Of a stretch of 61,535 nt of DNA, positions 22,101 through 28,256 are shown one piece after another (within the stretch, counting starts at the first letter, position 1; the number at the start of each line of letters is the position of its first letter). The notes beneath the pieces were generated by a model. The model worked only from the letters and a program-made list of their open reading frames with translations, ran no database searches and was not told the DNA's origin. Origin of the DNA: Nitrosomonas sp. (GTDB lineage: Bacteria; Pseudomonadota; Gammaproteobacteria; Burkholderiales; Nitrosomonadaceae); the NCBI RefSeq assembly GCF_022842015.1, contig NZ_JALHQJ010000006.1:1-61535 (forward strand). The letters run 5' to 3'. The translations under genes were made by a program, and so were the position numbers.

Positions 22101-24807
22101 GACCGGCTGACTTGCTGGTCAGACTAAAGTGCACCAGCCAGTCACGATCTTCCGGTTTACGGATTAATTCGATCACGCTTCCCACTAAACCGGGCAAGAA
22201 CACCACGCTAACAACCAGCAAAATCCAGAACCAAGCTGGCCCTGGGCCGAATAACCACCCCCCCACCAATAATGCCAGTAGCGACAGCGCCACGAGGCTA
22301 CGTCGAAGATTATCAAATATTTTCCACATTAACAAAGAATTGAGTGGATTTGGTCGCCGTTTTTCTTTCGATTCATTGGAATCAGGTGGTCCGGGAACAC
22401 GCGGAAGCAACCAACTCGCAAGCTGCCAATCACCGCGTATCCAGCGGTGTCGTCGACTAGCCTCTATGGCGTAACTGGCTGGATGCTCTTCAATGAGGTC
22501 GACATCGGTCACCAGTGCACAACGCGCATATCCACTTTCCAGCAAATCGTGACTGAGAATAAGATTCTCGGGAAAACATCCATCAACAGCCTGACGAAAG
22601 GCATCTACATCGTAAATGCCCTTACCAATGAATGATCCTTCGCCAAAAATATCCTGATAGACATCGGATATTTCACGCGAATAGGGATCAATACCCGACT
22701 CGCCCGCGAATAATTTAGTAAATCGCGTTTGACTTGCACTGGTTAGGCTGATTGAGACGCGCGGCTGCAGAATTGCATAGCCTTCGACAATGCGGCGTTG
22801 GTCAGCATCGTATATCGGCCGATTGAGCGGATGGGCCATGTTACCGATCAAAGTACGCGCTGCATCGCGGGGAAGTTGTGTGTCGGTGTCAAGGGTTATG
22901 ACATATTGGATGGACGAGAGAATAGACAGCTCTCCAACCATATCCGAGAACATTGTTTTTTCCCCGCCGCGCAGCAAGGCATTGAACTGTTCTAGTTTGC
23001 CGCGCTTGCGTTCGTATCCCATCCACACCTGTTCATGTGGATTCCATACGCGTGGCCGGTGAAACAAATAGAAAATGCATGACCGATCGTCTTGATAGGT
23101 AACGTTAAGCGCCTCGACCGCAGCCCGTGCATGAGCCAATAACGCATCATCCTCTGGTTGCGTACATTCCAGTGCATCACGAAAATCTGTTAGCAGAGCA
23201 AAGTACAAATTGGGATCACGATTACCAAGATAGCGGATCTCTAAAGCGCTAAGCAGCTCATCAACATCCTGCGGTTTACTCAGTAAAGTTGGAACCACAA
23301 CCATGGTGCGGTGAACCGCCGGGATTCCCTGCGAGAAATCCAGTCGCGGTAAGATACGTGGAGGCAAGCACAACGTGACCAGCAGATTAATCAGTGAAAC
23401 TGCCAACGCCGAGGCACCTATAACGCCAACAATCGCAAAAAACCAGAAGCGCCAATCACCCGGATTAAGGCTTTCGAATGATAAAAGAGCAACCGATGCC
23501 GCCAATGCGGTAAGCATCAGGATCGGGCCAAGATAAAGAATCAGGTTGAGATGCTGACTGGCGCGGCTGATTTTTAATTTCCACGGCATTTGGAAACCGA
23601 CTTTACTTTCCAATATTGGCCGGCCCTGATCAATCAGATAATATCCAACATGCGCTGTACGATTGTGAACACCCAATTGTTCAGCTGCGGTCTGTGCCAA
23701 AGCAATGACTTCACGGGTCACCGCCAATTCACTATACGAACTTCTTCTCGCCACATCCTCAATGACATGCCGATAGCGATCGCGCGTGGCAAAATCTTGC
23801 AAAGCATGCATTCCCGCTGGATCTGCCCGCAAAGTTTCTTCGACAATACTCAGCGACTCGACGAAATTCCTCCAGTCCATGGTGCTGATAAAACGCAAAC
23901 TCCCGATACTATTGGCAATGGAAATTTGATTGGCGGCACCAGTTCGACCAGATGCTTCTGACAATTGGGCTGCCGTTATTCCCTGCTCCAGCAATTTTTG
24001 CTCGACCCAAGTTTGAACGAATGCCATTGCTGATCCTTGAGCCTGCAGCCGGGCATAAAATTCCTCCACAAAAGGTGCAGTCAAAGGCACGTCGGCATTA
24101 GCAAACTCCGACAGCAGCTGAATAAGTTGTTTCGGTTCCCTTTCAGCGGCTGCAAGCATCCGATCTGCCCAGATGATGGCTGCATTGAGTTCTTCACGTC
24201 GACGGGCAATACGTAATGCAGCGCGGCGAATATTCTCTAATAACGCCAATTGCAACATGATCGGAAATGCCCATAACTCACCTAGCTTTAACGGCTCAAC
24301 GGTCTGGTAGGCAGCGACAAACTGGATAAGGTTTTCCTTGTCGACGCGGCCATCCATGTGGGAAATGAGCTGCAAAGCCAAGTCATAAATGCGGGGGAAA
24401 CCAGCTGATGAGCCATTCGCCAATCGTGGTAATTGACGGCTGTACCCGCGTGGTAAATGCCGACGTGCTTGATTGATCTGCTGTTCGATGAGATAAAAAT
24501 TATCCAGCAACCAAGCCTCTGCTGGAATGATTCGTTGTCCCGGTGCTACTGCGACAGTCACAACGTCATAAGCCGCTATAAGCACGCGTTCATTATCTGC
24601 GAGCCGTGGTAATAACCGGTCCGGTCCGGGATGTGGGTCGATCTTGTACTGCCCTGCCAGCATCGCCCCTTGACGTTTCAATTGCTCAATGCTGAACAAC
24701 TCGGAACGAAGTAATTCCGTATCACGGGCATTACGGAGTACATTCGACGTTTGCGCTGAGAATCCGAGTACCCTGATGTTGATAGCATTCTCCTTGTTCA
24801 AATTCAT
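16135..24807 (-). CDS. ndvB: Cyclic beta-1,2-glucan synthase NdvB/ChvB
   Basis: A 2890-residue inner-membrane enzyme, full length for the family. It polymerises UDP-glucose into beta-1,2-glucan, cyclises it and trims chain length, making osmoregulated periplasmic glucans. Hydrophobic segments occur near 425-480 and 830-1000. Between them lies the GT84 transferase domain, with Asp-rich TLDTDTQ (~639) and the RHRWIRGDW motif (~787). A glycoamylase-like region with AHHQGMSLL lies near 1522. The C-terminal third is a GH94 phosphorylase-like region with GAYGFRDQLQD and catalytic GDWNDGMN (~2561). It stands alone, convergent with dhaK. Sampled lines run near 50% GC against roughly 40% around it, and a decayed transposase lies just upstream, so acquisition by transfer is possible. 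Confidence 0.93.
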   Translation of the reverse strand: MNLNKENAINIRVLGFSAQTSNVLRNARDTELLRSELFSIEQLKRQGAMLAGQYKIDPHPGPDRLLPRLADNERVLIAAYDVVTVAVAPGQRIIPAEAWLLDNFYLIEQQINQARRHLPRGYSRQLPRLANGSSAGFPRIYDLALQLISHMDGRVDKENLIQFVAAYQTVEPLKLGELWAFPIMLQLALLENIRRAALRIARRREELNAAIIWADRMLAAAEREPKQLIQLLSEFANADVPLTAPFVEEFYARLQAQGSAMAFVQTWVEQKLLEQGITAAQLSEASGRTGAANQISIANSIGSLRFISTMDWRNFVESLSIVEETLRADPAGMHALQDFATRDRYRHVIEDVARRSSYSELAVTREVIALAQTAAEQLGVHNRTAHVGYYLIDQGRPILESKVGFQMPWKLKISRASQHLNLILYLGPILMLTALAASVALLSFESLNPGDWRFWFFAIVGVIGASALAVSLINLLVTLCLPPRILPRLDFSQGIPAVHRTMVVVPTLLSKPQDVDELLSALEIRYLGNRDPNLYFALLTDFRDALECTQPEDDALLAHARAAVEALNVTYQDDRSCIFYLFHRPRVWNPHEQVWMGYERKRGKLEQFNALLRGGEKTMFSDMVGELSILSSIQYVITLDTDTQLPRDAARTLIGNMAHPLNRPIYDADQRRIVEGYAILQPRVSISLTSASQTRFTKLFAGESGIDPYSREISDVYQDIFGEGSFIGKGIYDVDAFRQAVDGCFPENLILSHDLLESGYARCALVTDVDLIEEHPASYAIEASRRHRWIRGDWQLASWLLPRVPGPPDSNESKEKRRPNPLNSLLMWKIFDNLRRSLVALSLLALLVGGWLFGPGPAWFWILLVVSVVFLPGLVGSVIELIRKPEDRDWLVHFSLTSKSAGRHIALSLLTLILLPYDALISLSAIMYSGFRMLFTRRSLMLWHLPSYARRNACHTLADFVKEMWIGPVLSVLLILLLESKQLSELLFCAPILLVWFLSPVVGWWISKPLVSPLPQLTMDQRVFLRKSARRTWRYFAQFVGPKDNWLPPDNFQEYPTEIIATRTSPTNIGMALLADLAAYDFGYISAGEFLCRIQNTLDTMEKLERYLGHFYNWYDTRTLKPLHPQYVSSVDSGNLAGSLLTLQAGLIELKDQSILSTNTFQGLQDTLRVLAEHVPELLASDMAKKIKDLEHNLHMLTLDESVQTLVIADSFLVELQRIGKEMIACLPTDIDIDGELYYWAQTFVLQISAFQEDLRYLVSEPQHLNNIPTLAELASAGTETRVSTRSAQERIKTINALVNRCRQFAIMDFEFLYDAARDLLAIGYDVGERRRDQSCYDLLASEARLASFLLIAQGKIPQKHWFALGRLLTSHGGDVSLISWSGSMFEYLMPRLIMPSYENTLLEQTCKAAVLRQVEYGRQRDVPWGISESCYNATDINQIYQYRAFGVPGLGFKRGLGDDLVIAPYASALALTVMPHESCHNLQTLVANGLLGAYGFYEAVDYTPARVPRGKSSVIVRTFMAHHQGMSLLAFEHILLNQPMQRRFMSDPLIQATKLLLQERIPKKGATLHPHAAEVNAAARPAVAEAGEIMRVFTDPNTLIPEVHLLSNGQYHVMATHAGGGYSRWRDFAVTRWREDATSDGWGTFIYLRDRDSGHYWSTSYQPTLCKADHYEAIFVQARAEYRRRDRSIETHTEICVSPEDNVEIRRVTLTNQSPRIRHIEVTSYAEVVLAPLNSDLAHRSFSNLFVQTEIVHDRQAILCTRRRRTMEEQTPWMFHLLAAPGAVIDEPSYETDRVQFIGRGRTPANPVMLDTGNHISTLSNTDGSVLDPIVAIRRTITLLPDESATVQIISGIASTREAALGLLENYCDRHFVERAFEMAWFQSQEVLRHLNITEADAQIYGRLASSVIFSNALRRAAPSVIVRNQLGQSGLWRFAISGDLPIILIRIGNLNRIDLIKQAIQAHAYWRMKGLSADLVIVNEDFSGYRADLHDQIIGLINAGADAQIIEKPGGVFVRRVEELSEDERVLLQTVARIVFSDTAETLIEPLERRTSSERSSDLLEPRLLLPVSELVSPLATRERIFYNGLGGFTPDGREYVITLEPGKNTPAPWANVIASPHIGTVVSECGSAYTWVDNAHEFRLTTWHNDPLSDSSGEMFYIRDEDTGIFWSPTPLPTRGQSGYVCRHGFGYSVFEHYQAGISSELHTYVAMDAPVKFVLIKLHNHSKHTRRLSLTGYWELVLGEWRHTNQMHIVTEMDPHSGALFARNAYGREYAKRVVFVKVSEQERSVTGNRTEFIGRNGSLSNPASMRRKRLSGKIGAGLDPCAAIQTHLELAGGQDREILFIFGAAHSVDEAHQFIQQYGGLSGARQALEAVWGYWNHTLGAVYVETPDPALNVLTNGWLIYQTLSCRFWGRSGYYQSGGAYGFRDQLQDTMALIHATPWLAREQIIRCAERQFLQGDVQHWWHPPNGQGVRTHFSDDYLWLPYATCRYVLATGDIGVLDESIHFLEGRELYSEEEAYYDQPQRSLEEASLYEHCVRAVKHSLRFGDHHLPLMGCGDWNDGMNLVGRNGKGESVWLAWFLYANLQMFANLAQSRGDEAFANICEQQAARLCEHIEAHAWDGKWYRRAYFDDGTPLGSSSNDECKIDSISQSWSVISGGGDPARASQAMAAVDKYLIRRDTQLIQLFDPPFDKSKLEPGYIKGYVPGIRENGGQYTHAAIWSAMAFAMLGDRKRTWELFTMLNPINHGRTPEEVERYKVEPYVMCADIYGVAPHIGQGGWTWYTGAAGWMYRLTVETILGLQLEADHLRITPCIPTHWSGYIIHYRFRETFYHITVKCNDEKPGHEIHVTLDGIAINNLVTDDKGRSQCMIPLADDHRDHYVEAHLS

Positions 24808-25097
24808 GGCAGTCAGCGTTACACCGATTTTTATGACCCTTGATTGCCAATAACTGTCTTGAGTCGGCTCGACTACTCCGGAGACTTATCAATTTGAGTC
24901 ATGCTGTACCAGTTGACTCCTCCACTTGGTGATAATACGCTCTTTCAAATTCAATCGGAGAGAATATTCTTACAGCCTCCAGTAGCTGACGATTAATGAA
25001 CCAGGTATCGGAAGTCCTTTTAGCTGAAAATGGAATGGATGTGACTGTGGCAAATCAAGTTTGTGCCAAAAAAATGTTAGAAAGTTGCGGCACCAAC

Positions 25098-25129
25098 ATC
25101 AGGGATAAGTGAATACACTCATCCTTGAT
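25098..25129. other. Long imperfect stem-loop
   Basis: Arms 25098-25111 and 25116-25129 pair over 14 positions with one mismatch and one G-T wobble, closed by the loop AATA. An A-rich stretch follows on the plus strand. It sits between ndvB and the transposase remnant and could be a relic terminator or part of the element's end. Confidence 0.4.
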
Positions 25130-25174
25130 AAAATATTTGTGATAACTCAAAGCAAACAAATGATTTAGGGGTGA

Positions 25175-25418
25175 GCGATGGGCCAGAACGGCAAAGTGGA
25201 CGATATCTTGCTGCAGGCGACTCGAGATAACAAAGCACTACCAAGCAATACTTAAACAATTTCTCAAAAAATGTCGAAATGAGCCGAGGAAAATGCTCAC
25301 TGATAAGTTGAGAAGTTAGGGTGTTGCTCTCTAAAAATTTAGCCCTGACTTTTTCACACCAACAGACGATAACTCCAATGTTGAGCACTTCTTGACAGTT
25401 AGCTTGACAGTACCTGCA
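25175..25418 (+). pseudogene. Decayed IS6-family transposase fragment
   Basis: Two plus-strand frames read as pieces of an IS6/IS240-type DDE transposase. Frame one (25175-25252) gives GQNGKVDDILLQATRDNKA, the region after the first catalytic Asp. Frame two (25233-25418) gives KQFLKKCRNEPRKMLTDKLRS, then stop codons and more related sequence. The TDKLRS block, normally followed by a Tyr-Gly, marks the second catalytic Asp and is highly characteristic. At least one frameshift and two in-frame stops are present and both ends are missing, so it is inactive. A 102-codon minus-strand ORF over the same bases is only its shadow. The assignment is by motif recognition, not by a search. Confidence 0.7.
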
Positions 25419-25469
25419 TAGCTTCATAACGCATTGTTTATTGTATTACGGAGCCGTATTTGTTCAAAT

Positions 25470-25530
25470 GCCCCCGTTGAGAATTTTTATGTTCTCTCAC
25501 CGTAAATTACTTGATTACAAACACGGGGGC
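25470..25530. other. Inverted repeat with nested hairpin
   Basis: GCCCCCGT at 25470-25477 and ACGGGGGC at 25523-25530 are perfect inverted arms. Inside, GAGAA (25479-25483) pairs with TTCTC (25492-25496). It lies immediately after the stop of the small minus-strand peptide gene and just beyond the transposase remnant. It may be that gene's 3'-end structure or a remnant of an element boundary. Confidence 0.4.
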
Positions 25531-25546
25531 GCGATCCATATCAGAT

Positions 25547-25756
25547 TTAACCTGAACTACCATTTCTCACTACTTGAAGATTATTAAAGTTATTTGTTTC
25601 CATCTTGGCGATCTGATGCAAGGCTTGCGGGCTACTTATCGCATTACCAGTAGACGTCGTTACAACTGCCGCCAAGGTGAACGTGATTGCATAAAGGACA
25701 GTAATTGCATAAACCACAATTAATTGAGGTGCTTTTATTAACTCTGTAGTTTCCAT
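25547..25756 (-). CDS. Small single-helix membrane peptide, unknown function
   Basis: A 69-residue ORF with one strongly hydrophobic segment (about residues 11-34, LIVVYAITVLYAITFTLAAV) and a polar Asn/Ser-rich tail. It matches no family I can name. What supports it as a gene is a strong Shine-Dalgarno AAAGGAG eight bases before the ATG, plus a divergent LysR-type regulator at 26079 about 320 bases away, a layout in which the regulator often controls its neighbour. A structured inverted repeat follows the stop codon. Its proximity to a decayed insertion sequence means it could also be a passenger or a remnant. Confidence 0.5.
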   Translation of the reverse strand: METTELIKAPQLIVVYAITVLYAITFTLAAVVTTSTGNAISSPQALHQIAKMETNNFNNLQVVRNGSSG

Positions 25757-26078
25757 TGATTTTACTCCTTTTATTGGTCATCTTTGCAAGTAGCATAAAT
25801 GTCCGATTGTCTTGCAGAAATAACCTCATTAATAATACGCTCTTAATGGTTGACAATAAAATACTCGCTGGAGAACCAACAGCACATTACCTTAAGTGAT
25901 CAAGAGCGAACTCATTAAGGCTCGATACCGATTGGTTATTTAATTACAATAACAAACCTAACCATTTCGTGGACGAATATAAATATCTCACCTTGGAACA
26001 CATATTACAGAGTGGTAGCGGCTGAGAGAAGTCCCAAAAAACGAAACATTTTGTTTCCATATTGGATACAATAATATT
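25757..26078. other. Divergent intergenic region (small peptide / LysR)
   Basis: It holds the start signals of the minus-strand peptide and the LysR gene. A perfect TTGACA hexamer lies at 25850-25855 on the plus strand, but no good -10 stands 16-18 bases after it. No palindromic LysR-type T-N11-A site could be fixed with confidence by eye. Confidence 0.3.
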
Positions 26079-26990
26079 ATGCAAGATCTCAATCTTTTCG
26101 TAATCTTTGCTCGAGTTGCCGAAGCAGGAAGTTTTTCGGAAGCGGCGCGGCGTATGGATATCTCTCGTGCAGCGGTGAGTAAGGCCATTGCCAAACTTGA
26201 GAAAGATCTCAGCACCCGATTATTTCTCCGCAGCACTCGGCATCTTAGCTTGACCGAGACAGGTATCGCGCTTTCAGAGCATGCTACTCGCATCCTGGAG
26301 GAAGCCGAACATGCCGAACGAGTGGTCAATAGTCTTCATGCTGAGCCGCGCGGGACACTCAAAGTGAGTGTATCGAGCTCTTTCGGAACGCGTCATGTCG
26401 CTCCAGCACTCCCATGTTTTCTTGCTCGTTACCCTAAGATCAAAATTGACTTGACTATTACCGATCATCCAGGTGACCTGATTGAAGAAGGGTATGACGT
26501 ACAAATTCGCGTGACAAACGAGCCTGATCAGAATCTGGTGGCTCGCAAGATTGCACCTGTGCGTCGCATATTGTGCGCGACCCCTCAGTACTTTCAACAA
26601 TGGGGCATGCCAAAAACACCTGAAGATTTAGAGAAATATAATTGTCTTGATTGCGCACTCTCAGCCGAGCAAGGCTACTGGCGCTTAAACGGACCCGAGG
26701 GCAAAATCAAGGTTCCAATATCAGGAACCTTACGTATCAATGATAATGACGCGCTTGCACAGGCGGTTCTTCATGGATTAGGAATTGCTTTGCTACCCAC
26801 TTATACAATTGGCCTGGAATTACAAAAGGGACGACTCCAAACGGTGCTGCCGGAATACCTATCGGTGGAGCGTCATATTTATGCCTGCTACCTCCCTAGC
26901 AGACATTTGCCCATAAAGATACGCCTTTTTATTAATTTCCTGTCAGAATACATTGGAGATACACCTTACTGGGATAAGTCTCTAAAATAG
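26079..26990 (+). CDS. LysR-family transcriptional regulator
   Basis: A 303-residue LysR-type regulator. The N-terminal winged helix-turn-helix (about residues 1-60) contains FARVAEAGSFSEAARRMDISRAAVSKAIAKLEKDL, given here only as its location and character, with the typical ARLFLRSTR-like wing. The rest forms the periplasmic-binding-protein-like effector domain. It resembles the subgroup close to DmlR/AaeR-type regulators, but the effector cannot be told from sequence. It is divergent from the small membrane peptide gene and 52 bases ahead of bolA on the same strand, so it could control either. The ribosome binding site is weak. Confidence 0.92.
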   Translation: MQDLNLFVIFARVAEAGSFSEAARRMDISRAAVSKAIAKLEKDLSTRLFLRSTRHLSLTETGIALSEHATRILEEAEHAERVVNSLHAEPRGTLKVSVSSSFGTRHVAPALPCFLARYPKIKIDLTITDHPGDLIEEGYDVQIRVTNEPDQNLVARKIAPVRRILCATPQYFQQWGMPKTPEDLEKYNCLDCALSAEQGYWRLNGPEGKIKVPISGTLRINDNDALAQAVLHGLGIALLPTYTIGLELQKGRLQTVLPEYLSVERHIYACYLPSRHLPIKIRLFINFLSEYIGDTPYWDKSLK

Positions 26991-27042
26991 ATCAACTACT
27001 GCCCAACCAACTCCATTTTTGACAGCACATGTCAGTTAAATT

Positions 27043-27354
27043 ATGAATATAAAAAATTCAATCGAGATCAAGCTGCTATCATTGCAACCACGATTTCTAG
27101 AAGTGATCAATGAAAGTCACAAGCACAATGTGCCAGAAGGATCCGAATCTCATTTCAAGGTGACGATCGTTTCTGATGAATTTAATGGGAAAATACTTCT
27201 AGCTCGCCATCGAATGATCAGCAGCATTCTGGCTGATGAGCTTCATTCTATTCATGCACTTGCTATGCATACCATGACCACAGAAGAGTGGATTAAAAGA
27301 AGCGGGAAGTTAAACGAATCCCCTCCGTGCCTTGGCGGCTCAAAAATCGAATAA
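27043..27354 (+). CDS. bolA: BolA family protein
   Basis: A 103-residue BolA-type protein. BolA proteins bind monothiol glutaredoxins and take part in iron-sulphur trafficking and stress-related regulation. The class II KH-like fold is recognisable from HFKVTIVSDEFNGK, LLARHRM and the invariant HAL in SIHALAMHTMT. The tail SPPCLGGSK is typical of longer proteobacterial BolA proteins. It lies 52 bases after the LysR gene on the same strand and may share its transcript. No glutaredoxin gene is adjacent. The start has no strong ribosome binding site but fits the family N-terminus. Confidence 0.9.
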   Translation: MNIKNSIEIKLLSLQPRFLEVINESHKHNVPEGSESHFKVTIVSDEFNGKILLARHRMISSILADELHSIHALAMHTMTTEEWIKRSGKLNESPPCLGGSKIE

Positions 27355-27472
27355 CTTTGCAAAAACATTTTTTCTTACAATAAATAGTTAATCGATTCAG
27401 CAACCCAAGCTTCTAGCGTAGCTCGACAGAATATCTAAAGTTAATTGTTGACCGCTTCCTGAGATACACACC

Positions 27473-27487
27473 ACCATTTAAAATGGT
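27473..27487. promoter_or_regulatory. Perfect 15-bp palindrome, possible operator
   Basis: ACCATTT and AAATGGT flank a single A. It lies about 120 bases after bolA with nothing annotated close by. It could be a protein-binding site, or chance in an AT-rich region. Confidence 0.25.
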
Positions 27488-27620
27488 ACATCAATAATTT
27501 ATTCTGCAACCACCATCCCGACAAAAAAACATATGGATACATTTACATTTTCGATCAAAATGAGCATTAAAAAATCTGCTGTCTTCTTAAAATAAATTTG
27601 CTCCGCGCGCCCTGCATCTA

Positions 27621-27643
27621 TCCCCGCGGCAAGACCACGGGGA
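27621..27643. repeat. GC-rich REP-like hairpin
   Basis: TCCCCG (27621-27626) pairs with CGGGGA (27638-27643), with two more G-C pairs inside across a mismatch. This GC-rich palindrome stands out in an AT-rich intergenic region, as REP elements do. Only one copy was noticed in the window. Confidence 0.3.
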
Positions 27644-28002
27644 ATCGGAGTTCAAGCATATTTTCTTTTCCCGTGTCTGGATTCTCGCTTTTGCACTTGC
27701 CCTACTTTGCTTGAAACGAAAAGATTCGTTATCGGTTTCTAAGACGTGGCAATGATGACACGGGCCTCGAACTCATGAATTCCGAAAAACTAATGTAACA
27801 ACAATGCCGCACCTGACAGGGAAAATGATAGAAAAAGTCCAGTTTACCTTGTCAATTGAAACGATCAATTCTGAAACATGCACAATTTAATCCTTAACTC
27901 GAAGTAAAAAGTTTTACGTGATGAAAAATATCGCTTTGCTTGTAAATATCAAATTGCTTGGAACCATCAATTCTTGCTAAAAAGCCGCTAATCCAACGTT
28001 GC

Positions 28003-28043
28003 CTGGAGGTTTTTTTGTTATCGTAGTAAAACTTTTGAGGTTG
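28003..28043. repeat. Upstream element shared by both propeller genes, copy 1
   Basis: A GGAGGT followed by a T-rich gap and then the 19-mer AGTAAAACTTTTGAGGTTG (28025-28043). The same 19-mer is exact at 30721-30739, again preceded by GGAGGT. It lies about 215 bases before the first propeller gene's ATG. Confidence 0.7.
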
Positions 28044-28256
28044 TGAAGATGTCCTATAGCGTGTATATTTATACAAAAATAATAATTATAACTTATTGTA
28101 TAATTATACATTTACATTAATCTCAGCCTCTAGTTTTGATACCAATTAACTACACAGACACAGAGATTCAGTCTTTATCAATAAACTCGTAACAAAAGCT
28201 TCATTCATTCAATGAAGTCAATAAATAATAAGCAATTAAAGCTTGAGGGATTAAAC

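Larger units (their letters stand above)
27355..28256. other. Long noncoding stretch before the first propeller gene
   Basis: About 900 AT-rich bases with no convincing gene. A 60-codon minus-strand ORF at 27894-28076 lacks a ribosome binding site and looks random. It contains a perfect 15-bp palindrome at 27473-27487, a GC-rich stem-loop at 27621-27643, and near its end the element at 28003-28043 that recurs before the second propeller gene. From roughly 28120 onward the sequence can be aligned with that ahead of 31205, so the duplication extends well upstream of the coding region. Confidence 0.5.

Noticed and set aside
25119-25427. 102-codon minus-strand ORF with several cysteines
   Set aside because: It lies antisense to the decayed IS6-type transposase, has no good ribosome binding site and no family character.
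27740-27790. tRNA T-arm-like sequence (GTTCGAG on the minus strand)
   Set aside because: No acceptor, D or anticodon arm can be built around it.
27894-28076. 60-codon minus-strand ORF before the first propeller gene
   Set aside because: No ribosome binding site, random composition, and it crosses the shared upstream element.
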